From assembly GCF_000717025.1 (NCBI RefSeq), contig NZ_JNXG01000009.1:186001-250000 (forward strand): a stretch of DNA of 64,000 nucleotides, in the 5' to 3' direction. The notes below the pieces were generated by a model. That model was not told where the DNA came from, made no database searches, and saw nothing but the letters and a program-made list of their open reading frames with translations. The translations under genes and the position numbers were made by a program. The DNA comes from Streptomyces atroolivaceus (GTDB lineage Bacteria > Actinomycetota > Actinomycetes > Streptomycetales > Streptomycetaceae). This document shows, one piece after another, positions 44,881 through 55,700 of this stretch (position 1 is the stretch's first letter; every line of letters begins with the position of its first letter).

Positions 44881-45480
44881 ATGGCGGTCATCGACTTGAA
44901 GAAGGAGCTCGCCGAGCGGTTCCGGGAGGTCAACGGCGACCATCCGATGACCGAGGCCGACGACACCTACGTCAGTGAACAGTTCGTCGTCCTGGAGGAA
45001 CTGTGCGCAGCCCACGGCCGTGATGCCGACGAGGTCCGCCGGCTGATGCTCGAGCGGCTCCTTCCGCTCCCGGGGTACCTGCGCTCCGACGGGCGGGAGA
45101 TGGTGCCGGCCGAGCTCCTCACCCTGGCCGGCGAAGCGGGCGGCGCGGAGAGGCTCGAAGCCTGGTTCACCGCCCACTGGGCCGACCTGGCCGTCGGCAG
45201 GGAGGAATGGAACGCCTACCTCAGCGGCCAGTACGTGTGCCTGCACTCGGTGACCCCCGAAGCCATCCAGCGCAAAGGCCACCTGACGGCCGCCGTCGCC
45301 GCCGCACCGGGGGAACCAGATGCGGGTTCGGCGCAGTGGTCGGAACGCCTGCATCTCCTGGTCGACGAACTCGACTGCCTGGAGCCCGCGTTCACCGCCT
45401 ACGACCGTCTTCGTTTCGGCGGCCCCACCTCGCGCGACACGTGCATCGTCGCGATGCGCACCCGCTTCCCGCGTCCCTGA
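44881..45480 (+). CDS. DUF6058-family natural-product-associated protein
   Basis: Protein of 199 residues of the DUF6058 family, often found in Streptomyces natural-product clusters. Recognisable stretches are FREVNGDHPMTEADDTYVSEQF at the N-terminus, LMLERLLPLPGYLRSDGREMVP, EEWNAYLSGQYVCLHSVTPE and the C-terminal YDRLRFGGPTSRDTCI. Cytoplasmic; biochemical role unknown. ATG at 44881 follows AAGGGGCGG. It likely marks the left edge of the nonribosomal peptide cluster. Confidence 0.75.
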   Translation: MAVIDLKKELAERFREVNGDHPMTEADDTYVSEQFVVLEELCAAHGRDADEVRRLMLERLLPLPGYLRSDGREMVPAELLTLAGEAGGAERLEAWFTAHWADLAVGREEWNAYLSGQYVCLHSVTPEAIQRKGHLTAAVAAAPGEPDAGSAQWSERLHLLVDELDCLEPAFTAYDRLRFGGPTSRDTCIVAMRTRFPRP

Positions 45481-46113
45481 ACCGGACAGGGCCGGCCGGG
45501 GCCGAACGCCGGAGCCGGCGACCTGAGCGGCGGTGACGGCCCGAGGGTGCTCCGCCGTCCTCGCAGCCACTCGTGTTCCCGCCTGCGACGCCCGCCGGGC
45601 TGCGCAAGGTCGGCCTGCTCGTCCGGTTCGCTGGTCGGGCGGGGGCGCATGACCGGCGCATGGGAGCTTGACGTGATCTCTGTGTGTAACGGGAGTGCGC
45701 GGGCGTACGCCGGAGGCTATCCGAAACTGTATGGCCCAAATCAGTTGTACCCGCACTATTGGGACACCGAGTGGCCGAATATCTTGCACCGGGGTCAGTT
45801 GGCATATACCTCGGGCGGGTGCGCCTCGTGCCGACCAATTTGATACTTGTCGGTAACCAGGCGAATGCGAGCCTTTCGTTGCCTCGGGTCCTCTAATGTG
45901 ATTGGCGTGCGGGCGAACTCGGGTTATCCCTGGATCGGTCACAGGTAACCAGGCGGTATGCGGAGGTGGAACGTATCTCCGTTCCGCTTGACCGGGGTCG
46001 CGCTGCGGGGGTTGAGGGCCTGATATGTGCCGTGGGAAAAGACCGACGCGGTATGCCAGGGCACAACCGGTGAACATGTCGTGGAAAGAGTGAGAACAGG
46101 TGGGGGGACGGCC
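45481..46113. other. Long leader/intergenic region before the peptide cluster, locally AT-rich
   Basis: About 630 bases with no convincing gene. The stretch 45660-45960 is clearly less GC-rich than its surroundings. A frame of 64 codons from ATG 45649 (MTGAWELDVISVCNG…YPHYWDTEWPN…) is unusually aromatic and has no family match. Twelve-base direct repeats (separate entry) and GGAACG-N6-CGTTCC (45968-45985) suggest regulatory sites for the mbtH-NRPS transcript. Confidence 0.5.
45852..45955. promoter_or_regulatory. Direct repeat GGTAACCAGGCG upstream of mbtH
   Basis: GGTAACCAGGCG occurs at 45852-45863 and again at 45944-45955, 92 bases apart. Each contains the palindrome GGTAACC and is followed within a few bases by ATGCG. 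They lie 160-260 bases before mbtH and are candidate operators of a cluster regulator. Confidence 0.4.
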
Positions 46114-46332
46114 GTGACCAATCCTTTCGATGACGAGTCGGGACGGTTCGTGGCGCTGGTGAACGACGAGGGTCAGTACTCGTTGTGGCCCGCGCATATC
46201 GAGATTCCGGGCGGCTGGCGTGCCAACGGCCCGGAAGGGTCGCGTCAGGAATGTCTGGACGTGATCGAAGGCGCCTGGACCGACATGCGGCCCGCCAGTC
46301 TGGTGCGGGCGACGGAGGCCGACGCCAGGTAG
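46114..46332 (+). CDS. MbtH-like NRPS accessory protein
   Basis: Protein of 72 residues with the MbtH signature N-x-E-x-Q-[YF]-S-L-W-P (NDEGQYSLWPAHIEIPGGWRANG) and the downstream CLDVIEGAWTDMRPASL. MbtH proteins bind NRPS adenylation domains and are needed for their folding or activity. GTG at 46114 follows GGGGGGACGG. Its position just before the NRPS gene indicates it serves those A domains. Confidence 0.95.
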   Translation: MTNPFDDESGRFVALVNDEGQYSLWPAHIEIPGGWRANGPEGSRQECLDVIEGAWTDMRPASLVRATEADAR

Positions 46333-46390
46333 GCCGACGGCCGGGCCGGTGAGGGATCCCCTGGTGGAGCGGCATGTCCACACCGCAACC

Positions 46391-46426
46391 TGATCGATTT
46401 CGCTCCCGTTCGGGCGGAATCGATCA
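46391..46426 (+). promoter_or_regulatory. 15-bp stem-loop between mbtH and the NRPS gene
   Basis: TGATCGATTTCGCTC pairs with GGGCGGAATCGATCA (two G·T pairs), loop CCGTTC. It starts 59 bases after the mbtH stop. No T-run. It could reduce read-through into the NRPS gene (attenuator), stabilise the mbtH message, or be an operator at its AT-rich TGATCGATT ends. Confidence 0.6.
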
Positions 46427-46500
46427 AGTGTGAACACGTAGCCATCACTCCTCGCCAATAAATGCTCATGTCGCCTCTGTGTGGCGTTCATAAAACATCG

Positions 46501-46572
46501 ATGAGCCGCCTCGCGGCCGTTGTCGATGTGCGAAGACAACGCGGTCGCCTATCGGGCTGTCATGCCCGGTAG
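46501..46572 (+). CDS. Possible leader peptide upstream of the NRPS gene
   Basis: A 23-codon frame, [13 protein letters not shown] followed by [10 protein letters not shown]. It lies in the 390-base gap between mbtH and the NRPS, and its stop lies inside the 3' arm of a hairpin (46545-46576). It has no ribosome-binding sequence, so it would be leaderless. The V-D-V-R-R…L-S-G-C pattern weakly resembles the short Cys-containing leader peptides (R-x-H-V-D-L…S-x-x-C) often annotated in Streptomyces. Speculative. Confidence 0.3.
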   Translation: MSRLAAVVDVRRQRGRLSGCHAR

Positions 46573-46576
46573 GCGA
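46545..46576 (+). promoter_or_regulatory. 12-bp stem-loop overlapping the possible leader-peptide stop
   Basis: TCGCCTATCGGG (46545-46556) pairs with CCCGGTAGGCGA (46565-46576), one G·T pair, loop CTGTCATG. It lies about 150 bases before the NRPS ATG and contains the TAG of the short frame, the geometry expected of a translation-sensed attenuator. Confidence 0.5.
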
Positions 46577-46724
46577 TCCGGGCCGTGCCCGTCGCCGAGG
46601 GTGCGGCGAATCTCCTCTCCGCTTACGCCTGCCCCGACGTCGACGATCGGCGCACCGGCGTGGTCGGTTTCATCCGGCCCTTCATCACCGTCCCCGAAAT
46701 CTCTCCCCAAAGGTGTGGACCGGC

Positions 46725-49700
46725 ATGCAGGAAAACCGTTCTCTCCCGATAACCGCCGCCCCTGAAGAACTCCTCGAACTGACCGCCGCCCAGCAAGGCG
46801 TCTGGTATGGGCAACTGGTCGACCCGGACAGCCCGAAATACAACATCGGGGAATGCTTCGAGATCCACGGCAGGCTCGACGAGGCATTGTTCACCGCGGC
46901 GTTCGGCAGGGCCATCGCCCTGTGCGACAGCCTCAACGTCGAGATCGTCACCCAGGGCGAGACGGTGCGTCAGCGTGTCGCCCACCGCCCCGCGGTCGAC
47001 ACGGGCCGGCTGCACCTGGTCGATCTGACCGGCGCCGACGACCCCGCCGCAACCGCCGAGCGCTACATGGCGGACGAGATGTCCACCGTCGACCGCCCCG
47101 ACGCCCCGCACCACCACTTCGCGCTGCTGCGACTCGGCGCCCGGCTGCACTACTGGTACGTACGCTTCCACCACATCGCCGTCGACGGCCTCGGCGGTGC
47201 GGTCTTCGGCCGCATGGTGGCCGACCTCTACGGGCGTGCCGTGCGGGGCGAGGACCTGGCCGGGGCCGAGCTGCCGGCCGCGCCCCTGCGCGAGCTCATA
47301 GCCGACGAGGTGGCCTACCGCGACTCGGACCGGTTCAAAACCGACCGCGCCTACTGGACGGGCAAGTTCGCCGACCTGGCGGACGACGCCGCGGTGAACC
47401 CCGGCGGCGGGGACGACGCACGGGCGCGCGGCGGCAGGGCGCTCGTCCGCCGCCGCACGAACGCTCCGGTACCTGGGCTGTCCGCCGGAGCGGACGTCCG
47501 GATGCACACGGGCGAGACCCTGCCCGTCACCGTCCTCGACGACCTGCGCGGACTCGCCGCCGCTCACCGCACCAAGTGGTCCGCCGTTCTGGTGAGCGCG
47601 GTCGCCGCCTACGTCGGCCGGGTCACCGGGGCGCAGGACATCACCGTGGGCCTCGCCTCCAACGGCCGTCACGGCAGGCTGCGGCACATCGTCGGTATGA
47701 CCGCCAACATCCTGCCGCTGCGGCTGGCCGTCACCGCCGACATGACGGTCGGCGCCCTCATCCGTGCCGTCGCTGCCGAGATGGCCGGGGCCCTGCGGCA
47801 CCGGCGCTTCTCACGTGAACAGCTGGCCCGTGAACTGAACTTGAGCGACGGAGCGGCGCGCCTGACCGACGTCGTCGTCAACATCTTGGGCTACGACTAC
47901 GACCTCGACTTCGGCGGAAGCCCCGCCGCCTCCCGCGTCCTGTCCATCGGCCCGGTCGACGACGTGTCCCTGTTCGTCTCCGAACGGGCCGAGGGCAAGG
48001 GGCCGCTGATCGGCCTCGACGCCAACCCGGAGCTGTACGACCACGAGGACGTGGGGCTGCTCCAGCAGGCGCTCGTCTCCTTCCTGTCGGCTCTGGCCCG
48101 CGCGGACGCCGGCACACTCCTCCGCGACCTGCCGTTCCTCGACGACACCGCGGCCGATGCACTGCTGGCCCAGGGGCGTGGCACCGGCCTGGGAGCCACG
48201 GCGTCGGCACCGAGCCTGCCGGAGGCGTTCGGCGCGCAGGTCCGCCTGACCCCCGGAGCCCCGGCAGTGGTGGACGGCGCCGTCACCCTCTCCTACCAGG
48301 AGCTGGCGAGGGCCGCGGAGGACCTCTCCGGCGCTCTGGCCGGCTGGGGCCTCGCCGCCGAGGACGGCGTCGGTGTCCTGGTCAGCCGGTCGGCAGCCGT
48401 GGTGACCGCCACACTCGGCACGGTCGGCGCGGGGGCCGCGTACGTACCGATGGACGCCGCCTGGCCGGCCGAGCGACTCGGCCGCGTCGCGCAGGCTGCC
48501 CGCGTCCGCGCTCTGGTGGTCGACGAGTCCGCTGCCGCCCAGCCCTGGGTGGAGGAGGCGGCCGCCACCCTGCCGGTGATCGTCGTCGACGGTCTCGGCG
48601 GCGTCGTACGCGGCGCTCCGCCACGGCCGAGACCCTCGCCGGGAGTGCATCACGCCGAACGGCTCGCCTACGTGATGTTCACCTCCGGCTCCACCGGTCT
48701 GCCCAAGGGCGTCGGCGTCACACACGCCGACGTCCTGGCGCTGGCCGCCGACACCGCCTGGACCGGCGGTGCGTGCGACGCGGTGCTGTTGCACTCGGCC
48801 TACGTGTTCGACGCCTCCACGTTCGAGATCTGGGTACCGCTCCTCAGCGGCGGCCGTGTGGTCGTGGCGCCCCCAGGCGTCCTGGAGGCCCCGGCCCTCA
48901 GGGACGTGGTGGACCGGCACGGGGTCACCGCGCTGTTCCTGACTACGGCACTGTTCAACGTGGTGGCCGAGGCCGACCCTGCGGCCTTCGCCGGTCTGCG
49001 CCTCGTGGCCGCGGGCGGAGAGGCCGCCACCCCTGACCTGATGCAGCAGGTGGCCGCCGTCGCGCCCGGCACGCGCGTCCTGCACGTGTACGGGCCCACC
49101 GAGACCACCACCTTCGCCACCCGCCACCAGGTCTCCGCCGGCACGCCGGGCGTGCCGCCCATCGGCCGGGCCCTCGACGGGATGCGCCTGTACGTGCTCG
49201 ACGGTGCCCTCGCGACGGTGCCGCCCGGCGTCGTCGGAGAGCTGTACGTGAGCGGCCACGGCGTCGCCCGTGGCTACCAGGGCCGCGCGGGGCTGACAGC
49301 CACACGGTTCGTCGCCGACCCGTACGACGCCCGCGGCGGCCGGATGTACCGGACCGGCGACCTCGTACGCTGGACAGCGCGCGGCGCCATCGAGTACGTC
49401 GGACGCGCGGACGGCCAGGTCAAACTCCGCGGTTTCCGCATCGAGCCCGCCGAGATAGAGAACACCCTGCTCACCGACCCGGACGTGCGCGCCGCCTGCG
49501 TCCTGGTCCGCGAGGACATACCGGGCGACCGGCGGCTCGTCGCCTACGTCGTGCGGACAGCCGGGGCCCGCCCCGACGACGCCGCCCTGGCCCGCCGGGT
49601 GGGGCGCACCCTGCCCGCCTACATGGTGCCGTCGGTGTTCGTGGACCTCGACGCGCTGCCCCTCAACCCCAACGGCAAGGTCGACCGCCGCGCCCTGCCC

Positions 49701-52700
49701 GTCCCTCGCGCCGTCGCCGCCGGGGGCCGTGCCCCGCGCACCGCCTACGAGGAGGTCCTGGCCGGTCTGTTCGCCGACGTCCTGGGCGTCGACACGGTCG
49801 GCATCGACGACGACTTCTTCTCCCTGGGCGGCCACTCGCTGCTCGCCACCCGCCTCACCGGCCGCGTCCGGGCGGCCCTGGGCGCCGAGGCCGCCATGCG
49901 CGATCTCTTCGACCACCCCACGGTCGCCTCCCTCGCCGCCGCCCTCGACACCCGCGGGGCGGCCAGGCCCGCCCTCACCCCGCAGCAACGGCCCGAAGCC
50001 GTACCGCTGTCCTACGCTCAGCAGCGTCTCTGGTTCCTCAACCGTGCCGAGGGACCCAACGACACCTACACCGTCCCGCTCGTTCTCGAACTCGACGGCC
50101 CCCTCGACACGGACGCCCTGCGGAGCGCGCTTGCCGACGTGGTCGCGCGGCACGAGAGCCTGCGCACCGTCTTCGCCGAGCACGACGGTGTGGCACGTCA
50201 GGTAGTCCTCGACGTCTCCGCCGCCGCCGCGCTCGTCCCCCTCGCCGTCGAGACGCCCCCGGCCGGGGAGAGCGCCGACGCCTGGGCCGAGGAGAGGGCC
50301 GGCCGCCTGTCCGCGGTGCCGTTCGACCTCGGCGGCGACGTCGGTATCCGGGCCCATCTGCTCCGCCTCGCCCCCGCCCGGCACGTCCTGGTCCTCGTCC
50401 TCCACCACGTCGTCGCGGACGGCTGGTCCCTCGCCCCGTTGAGCCGTGACCTCGGCGCCGCCTACCGCGCCAGGAGTTCGGGTGCGAGCACGCCCGACTG
50501 GCCCGCGTTGCGCGTGCAGTACGCCGACTACGCCCTCTGGCAGCGCCGGCTCCTCGGCGACGACGGCGATCAGGAGAGTCTCGCCGCACGTCAGCTCGCC
50601 TTCTGGCGGGAGGCGCTGAGCGGCGCCCCCGACCTGCTCGACCTGCCCCACGACCGGCCCCGCCCGGCCGTGGCGGCCCACCGGGGTGACGCGGTCCCCT
50701 TCGAGCTGCCCGCCCCCGCACACGCCGCACTCATCCGGCTCGCCCGTGCCGCCGGCTGCACCCCCTTCATGGTGCTCCAGGCGGCCCTGGCCGTGACACT
50801 GCACGCCCACGGTGCCGGCACGGACATCCCGCTGGGTACCGCGGTGGCCGGACGCACGGACGAGGCCCTCGACGACCTCGTCGGCTTCTTCGTCAACACC
50901 GTCGTCCTGCGCGCGGACCTGTCGGGCGACCCGACCTTCCGCGAACTGCTCCGGAGGGTCAAGGAGTTCGACATCGCCGCGTTCAGCCACGGCGACATGC
51001 CCTTCGAACGGATCGTGGAGGCGATCAACCCCGAACGGTCCGGGGACCACCACCCGCTCTTCCAGACCATGCTGGTACTCCAGAACCAGGAGCGGGCGGG
51101 CCTCCGGCTCCCCGGCATCACGGTGCACGACCGGTCCCGGCACACAGGGGTCAGCAAGTTCGACCTGACGTTCTCGCTCACCGAGCTCATTGAGCTCACC
51201 GAGCTCACCGAGCTCACCGAGGTCACCGAGACCGCCGAGACCGCCGAGGTCTCCGCACCCGGCGGCACCACCGGCGCCGGAGCCACCGGACCCGGCGACC
51301 ACTCCGGACCGGCCGGGCGCGCGTCCGCCACCACCCCCGCGGGACTGGGCGGTCACCTGGAATACGCCACCGACCTGTTCGACGCCGCCACCGCCCGCGC
51401 CCTGTGCGCCCGCTTCGCCCGCGTCCTCACCCTCGCCGTGACCGAACCCGACCGTACCGTCGGCGAACTCGACCCGCTCGAGCCGGGCGAGCGGGACCGC
51501 ATCCTCGGCCGGGGGCGTGGCGCGGAGCCGCCGCTGCCCGCCCGCACCGTCCCCGAGGCGGTCCGGGACCGGGCCGCGCGCACCCCCGGCACGGTCGCGG
51601 TGCGTGACGCGCACACGAGCCTCACCTACGCCGAACTGGACGCCCGCGCCGACGCCCTCGCCCACGTCCTGCGCGGGCGGGGCGCGGGCCCCGAGGAAAG
51701 GGTGGCCCTCGCCGCGCCCCCGTCCGTGGACACCGTCGTCGCCATGCTCGCCGTCCTGCGGGCCGGAGCCGCCTACCTGCCGGTCGACCCGCAGTACCCA
51801 CCGGCCCGCATCCGGCACATGCTGGACGACGCCCGGCCCGTCCTGCTGCTGACCACCACCGCCGCCCACGCCGATCTGCCCGCCTGCGACGTACCGTGGC
51901 TCGCCCTCGACGACCCGGCCGCCCAGCCCGGGGGCCCCACGCCGGCCGTCGCGGGCACACCCCGCCCCGCGGACCCCGCGTACGTCATCTACACCTCCGG
52001 CTCCACCGGCCGCCCCAAAGGCGTGGTCGTGACGCACGAGGCGCTGGCCAACCACACGGACTGGATGGCGCGGCACCTGGCCGTCACCCCGGAGGACCGG
52101 GTCCTCGCCCGCACCTCCACCAGCTTCGACGCCTCCGTATGGGAGTTGTGGGTCCCGCTGACGGCCGGCGCCGAGGTCTGTGTCCTGCCGGACGGCGCCA
52201 ACCGGGAACCCCGCGCACTCGTCTCCTGGATGAGCCGGTTCGGCGTGACCGTCGCCCAGTTCGTGCCCTCGCACCTGGCCCTCGTCGTCACCGAGGCTGC
52301 GCGGGCGGAGCCGCTCCCCGCCCTGCGCGCGGTCCTGTGCGGAGGCGAACCGCTGCCGCGCGCCCTCGCCGACGACGTCGCCGAGCAGTGGCAGGCCGAG
52401 GTGCACAACCTCTACGGGCCCACCGAGGCCACCATCGACGCGACCGCCCACCGCACCGGCGGCCCGGGGAACGGCGCACACGCGGACACGGGCACACCGT
52501 CCGAGACCGTCCCGATCGGCCGGCCCGTCGAGACCATGCGCGCCTACGTCCTCGACGGCCGCCTGCGGCCCGTACCGGACGGCGTCACCGGGGAGCTGTA
52601 CCTCTCGGGCCCCAACCTCGCCCGCGGCTACCTCGGCCGGCAGGCGCTGACCGCCGCACGGTTCGTCGCGGACCCGTTCGACGCCACCGGCTCCCGTATG

Positions 52701-55700
52701 TACCGGACGGGTGACCTCGTACGGTGGAACCGGCACGGCCTGCTCGACTACGTGGCCCGCGCCGACGACCAGGTCAAACTCCGCGGATTCCGCATCGAGC
52801 TGGGCGAGGTCGAGGCCGCGCTTCTGGCACGGCCCGGCGTCACAGCGGCCTGCGCCGTGATCCGTGAGGACGTACCCGACCGGCGCCGTCTGGTCGCCTA
52901 CGCCGTCACCGGCGACCCGGCCCCGCGCCCCGCCGCCCTGCGCGACGCCCTGGCCGAGACCCTTCCCCACTACATGGTGCCCGGCGCCGTCGTCGTACTG
53001 GACGACCTCCCCCTCCTGCCCAACGGCAAGGTGGACCGGCGGTCCCTGCCCGAGCCCGACCCGGGCACCGACGCCCCCGCCGGGCCGGGGCGGCACACCC
53101 TGCAGGAGGATCTGCTCGCCGGGATCTTCGCGGACGTCCTGCGCCTGCCCCGTGTGGGCCCGCACGACAGCTTCTTCGACCTCGGCGGCCACTCACTCCT
53201 CGCCATGCGCGTCATCAGCCGTGTGCGTGCCGTCCTGGGCGCCGAGATCGACGTACGCACCCTCTTCGAGCACCCGACGGCGGCGGGTGTCGCCCATGTC
53301 CTCGACGCACAGGGCAGAGCCCGTCCACCGGTGGTGGCCGCGGCACAGCGCCCCGACCCGCTGCCGCTGTCCCACGCGCAGCAGCGCCTGTGGTTCCTCG
53401 GCCGGCTCGAAGGCCCCGGCTCCGCCTACAACATCCCGCTCGTCCTCGAACTCCACGGCGCCCTGGACACCGACGCGCTGAGTGCCGCCCTGGGTGACGT
53501 CGTGGAGCGGCACGAGGCGCTGCGCACCCTCTTCCCGGAACGGGACGGCGTGCCGCACCAGTTGATCCTTCCCGCCGGCACCGCCACGCCGTCTCTGCCC
53601 GTCACGGTCCTGGCCCCCGCCGATCTGGAACAGGCCGTCCTGGCCGCCGTGCGTGAGCCGTTCGACGTCGTCGCGGACGTCCCGCTGCGCGCCAGGCTGC
53701 TGCGCTCCGCACCCGGCCACCACGTCCTGGTGCTGGTCCTGCACCACATCGCCGGCGACGGGTGGTCCCTCGCCCCGCTCGCCCGTCATCTCGGTGACTC
53801 CTACCGGGCCCGTCTGGAGGGCCGGAAGCCGGAGCTCGCGTCCGGCACGCCGGTCCAGTACGCCGACTACACCCTCTGGCAGCACGCCGCCCTGGGGGAC
53901 GGCGTGGCCCCGGGGAGCGTGCTGCGGCAGCAGCTCGACCACTGGCACACCGCCCTCGCGGGCCTGCCGGCGCTGATCGACCTGCCGCTCGACCGGCCGC
54001 GCCCGATCACCACCGATCCGAGGGGAGCCGTCCACACCTTCGACGTGCCACCCCCTGTGTACACACAACTCCTGCGTCTGGCGCGTGAGTCGGGCAGCAG
54101 TCTGTTCATGGTGCTCCAGGCGGCGGTGGCCACCCTGCTGCACCGCCACGGCGCGGGGGACGACATCCCGGTCGGCTCGCCCGTCGCCGGCCGCACGGAC
54201 GAGGCACTCGAGGAGCTGGTCGGGTTCTTCGTCAACACGCTCGTCCTGCGCACCGACCTGTCCGGGCGTCCCACCTTCCAGGAACTGCTCGTACGCGTGA
54301 GGGAGTTCGACCTGGCCGCCTACGCGCACCAGGACGTGCCCTTCGAGCGCCTGGTCGAAAGCCTCAATCCCGCCCGGGCGCACAACCACCACCCGCTGTT
54401 CCAGACCATGCTGGTCCTGCAGAACCAGGAGACCGCGCGCGCCGAGCTGCCCGGGCTCACCGTCGAGGACCGGCTCGTCCACAACGGCCTGAGCAAGTTC
54501 GACCTCACCTTCGCCTTCACCGAGGAGCGGGACGACGGCGGCCTCACCGCCGGGATCGAGTACGCCACCGCCCTCTTCGACCGGAGCACCGTCGAAACGC
54601 TCGCCGCCCGCCTGGTCCGTCTCCTGGGGCAGGTCGCCGCCGACCCCGGTCTGCCCCTGACGGACTACGACCTGATGACCCCTGACGAGCGCGTCCGTGT
54701 CACGCGCTGGGGCACCGGCCGCGAACTGCCCGCGGGCACCGTCGGGGCCACCCTGCCCGACCTCTTCGCGGCCCGGGCCCACCGCACTCCGGACGCGGTG
54801 GCCGTGACCGGCGACGGCGTCACCCTCACGTACGCCGAACTGGACGGAGTCGCCGCCGGCCTCGCCGGCGCGCTGGCCGGCCTCGGCGTGGGCCCCGAGA
54901 CAGGTGTGGGCGTGCTGCTGACCCGGTCGCCCGCCGTCGTGTCGGTCTCGCTCGGCACGGTCCGGGCAGCCGCCGCCTACGTCCCGCTGGACGCGCGCTG
55001 GCCCGAGGAACGGCTCGAACAGGTCGCCGGGGTGGCGGCCGTGCGGGTCCTCGTCGTCGACGAGGACGCCTACGCCTCGCCCTGGGTGACCGCGACGGCC
55101 CGCCGGCTGCCGGTCGTGGTCGTGGACCGGCTCGGCCGGATCCTGCGGGGCGCGCCCGCCCGACCGGGCCGCCCGGCCGCCGTGCCGGGCCCCGGCGCGC
55201 TGGCCTACGTGATGTTCACCTCCGGCTCGACCGGCCTGCCCAAGGGCGTCGGAGTCACCCACGCCGACGTGGCCGCGCTCACGGCCGACTCCGCGTGGGA
55301 CGACGGCGTGGCCGACGCGGTCCTGATGCACTCGGCCTACGTCTTCGACGCCTCCACGTTCGAGATCTGGGCGCCGCTCCTGCGCGGCGGCCGGATCGTC
55401 GTCGCACCGGAGGGCGTCTTGGACGCCCGCGTCCTCGGCGACGCGGTGCACGAGCAGGGGGTTACCGCCGTGTTCATGACGACCGCCCTGTTCAACGTGA
55501 TGGCGGAGACCGGTCCGGGCGCGTTCGCCGGCCTCCGGCTCGTCTGCGCGGGCGGGGAACTCGCCTCGCCCGACGCGATGCAGCGGGTGGCGGGATCGGC
55601 GCCCGGCGTGCGCGTCCTCCATGTGTACGGGCCCACGGAGACCACCACCTTCGCCACCCGCTACGACGTGTCGCCCGGCCTGGCGTCCGGCCCGCCGCCC

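Noticed and set aside
45649..45843. 64-codon aromatic-rich frame before mbtH
   Set aside because: Poor ribosome-binding spacing, no family and atypical codon use; kept only as a remark on the AT-richer region.
42061..46539. 1492-codon minus-strand frame across DUF5682, DUF6058 and mbtH
   Set aside because: Composition is that of a GC-rich shadow, with no recognisable domain, and it covers three well-supported genes on the other strand.
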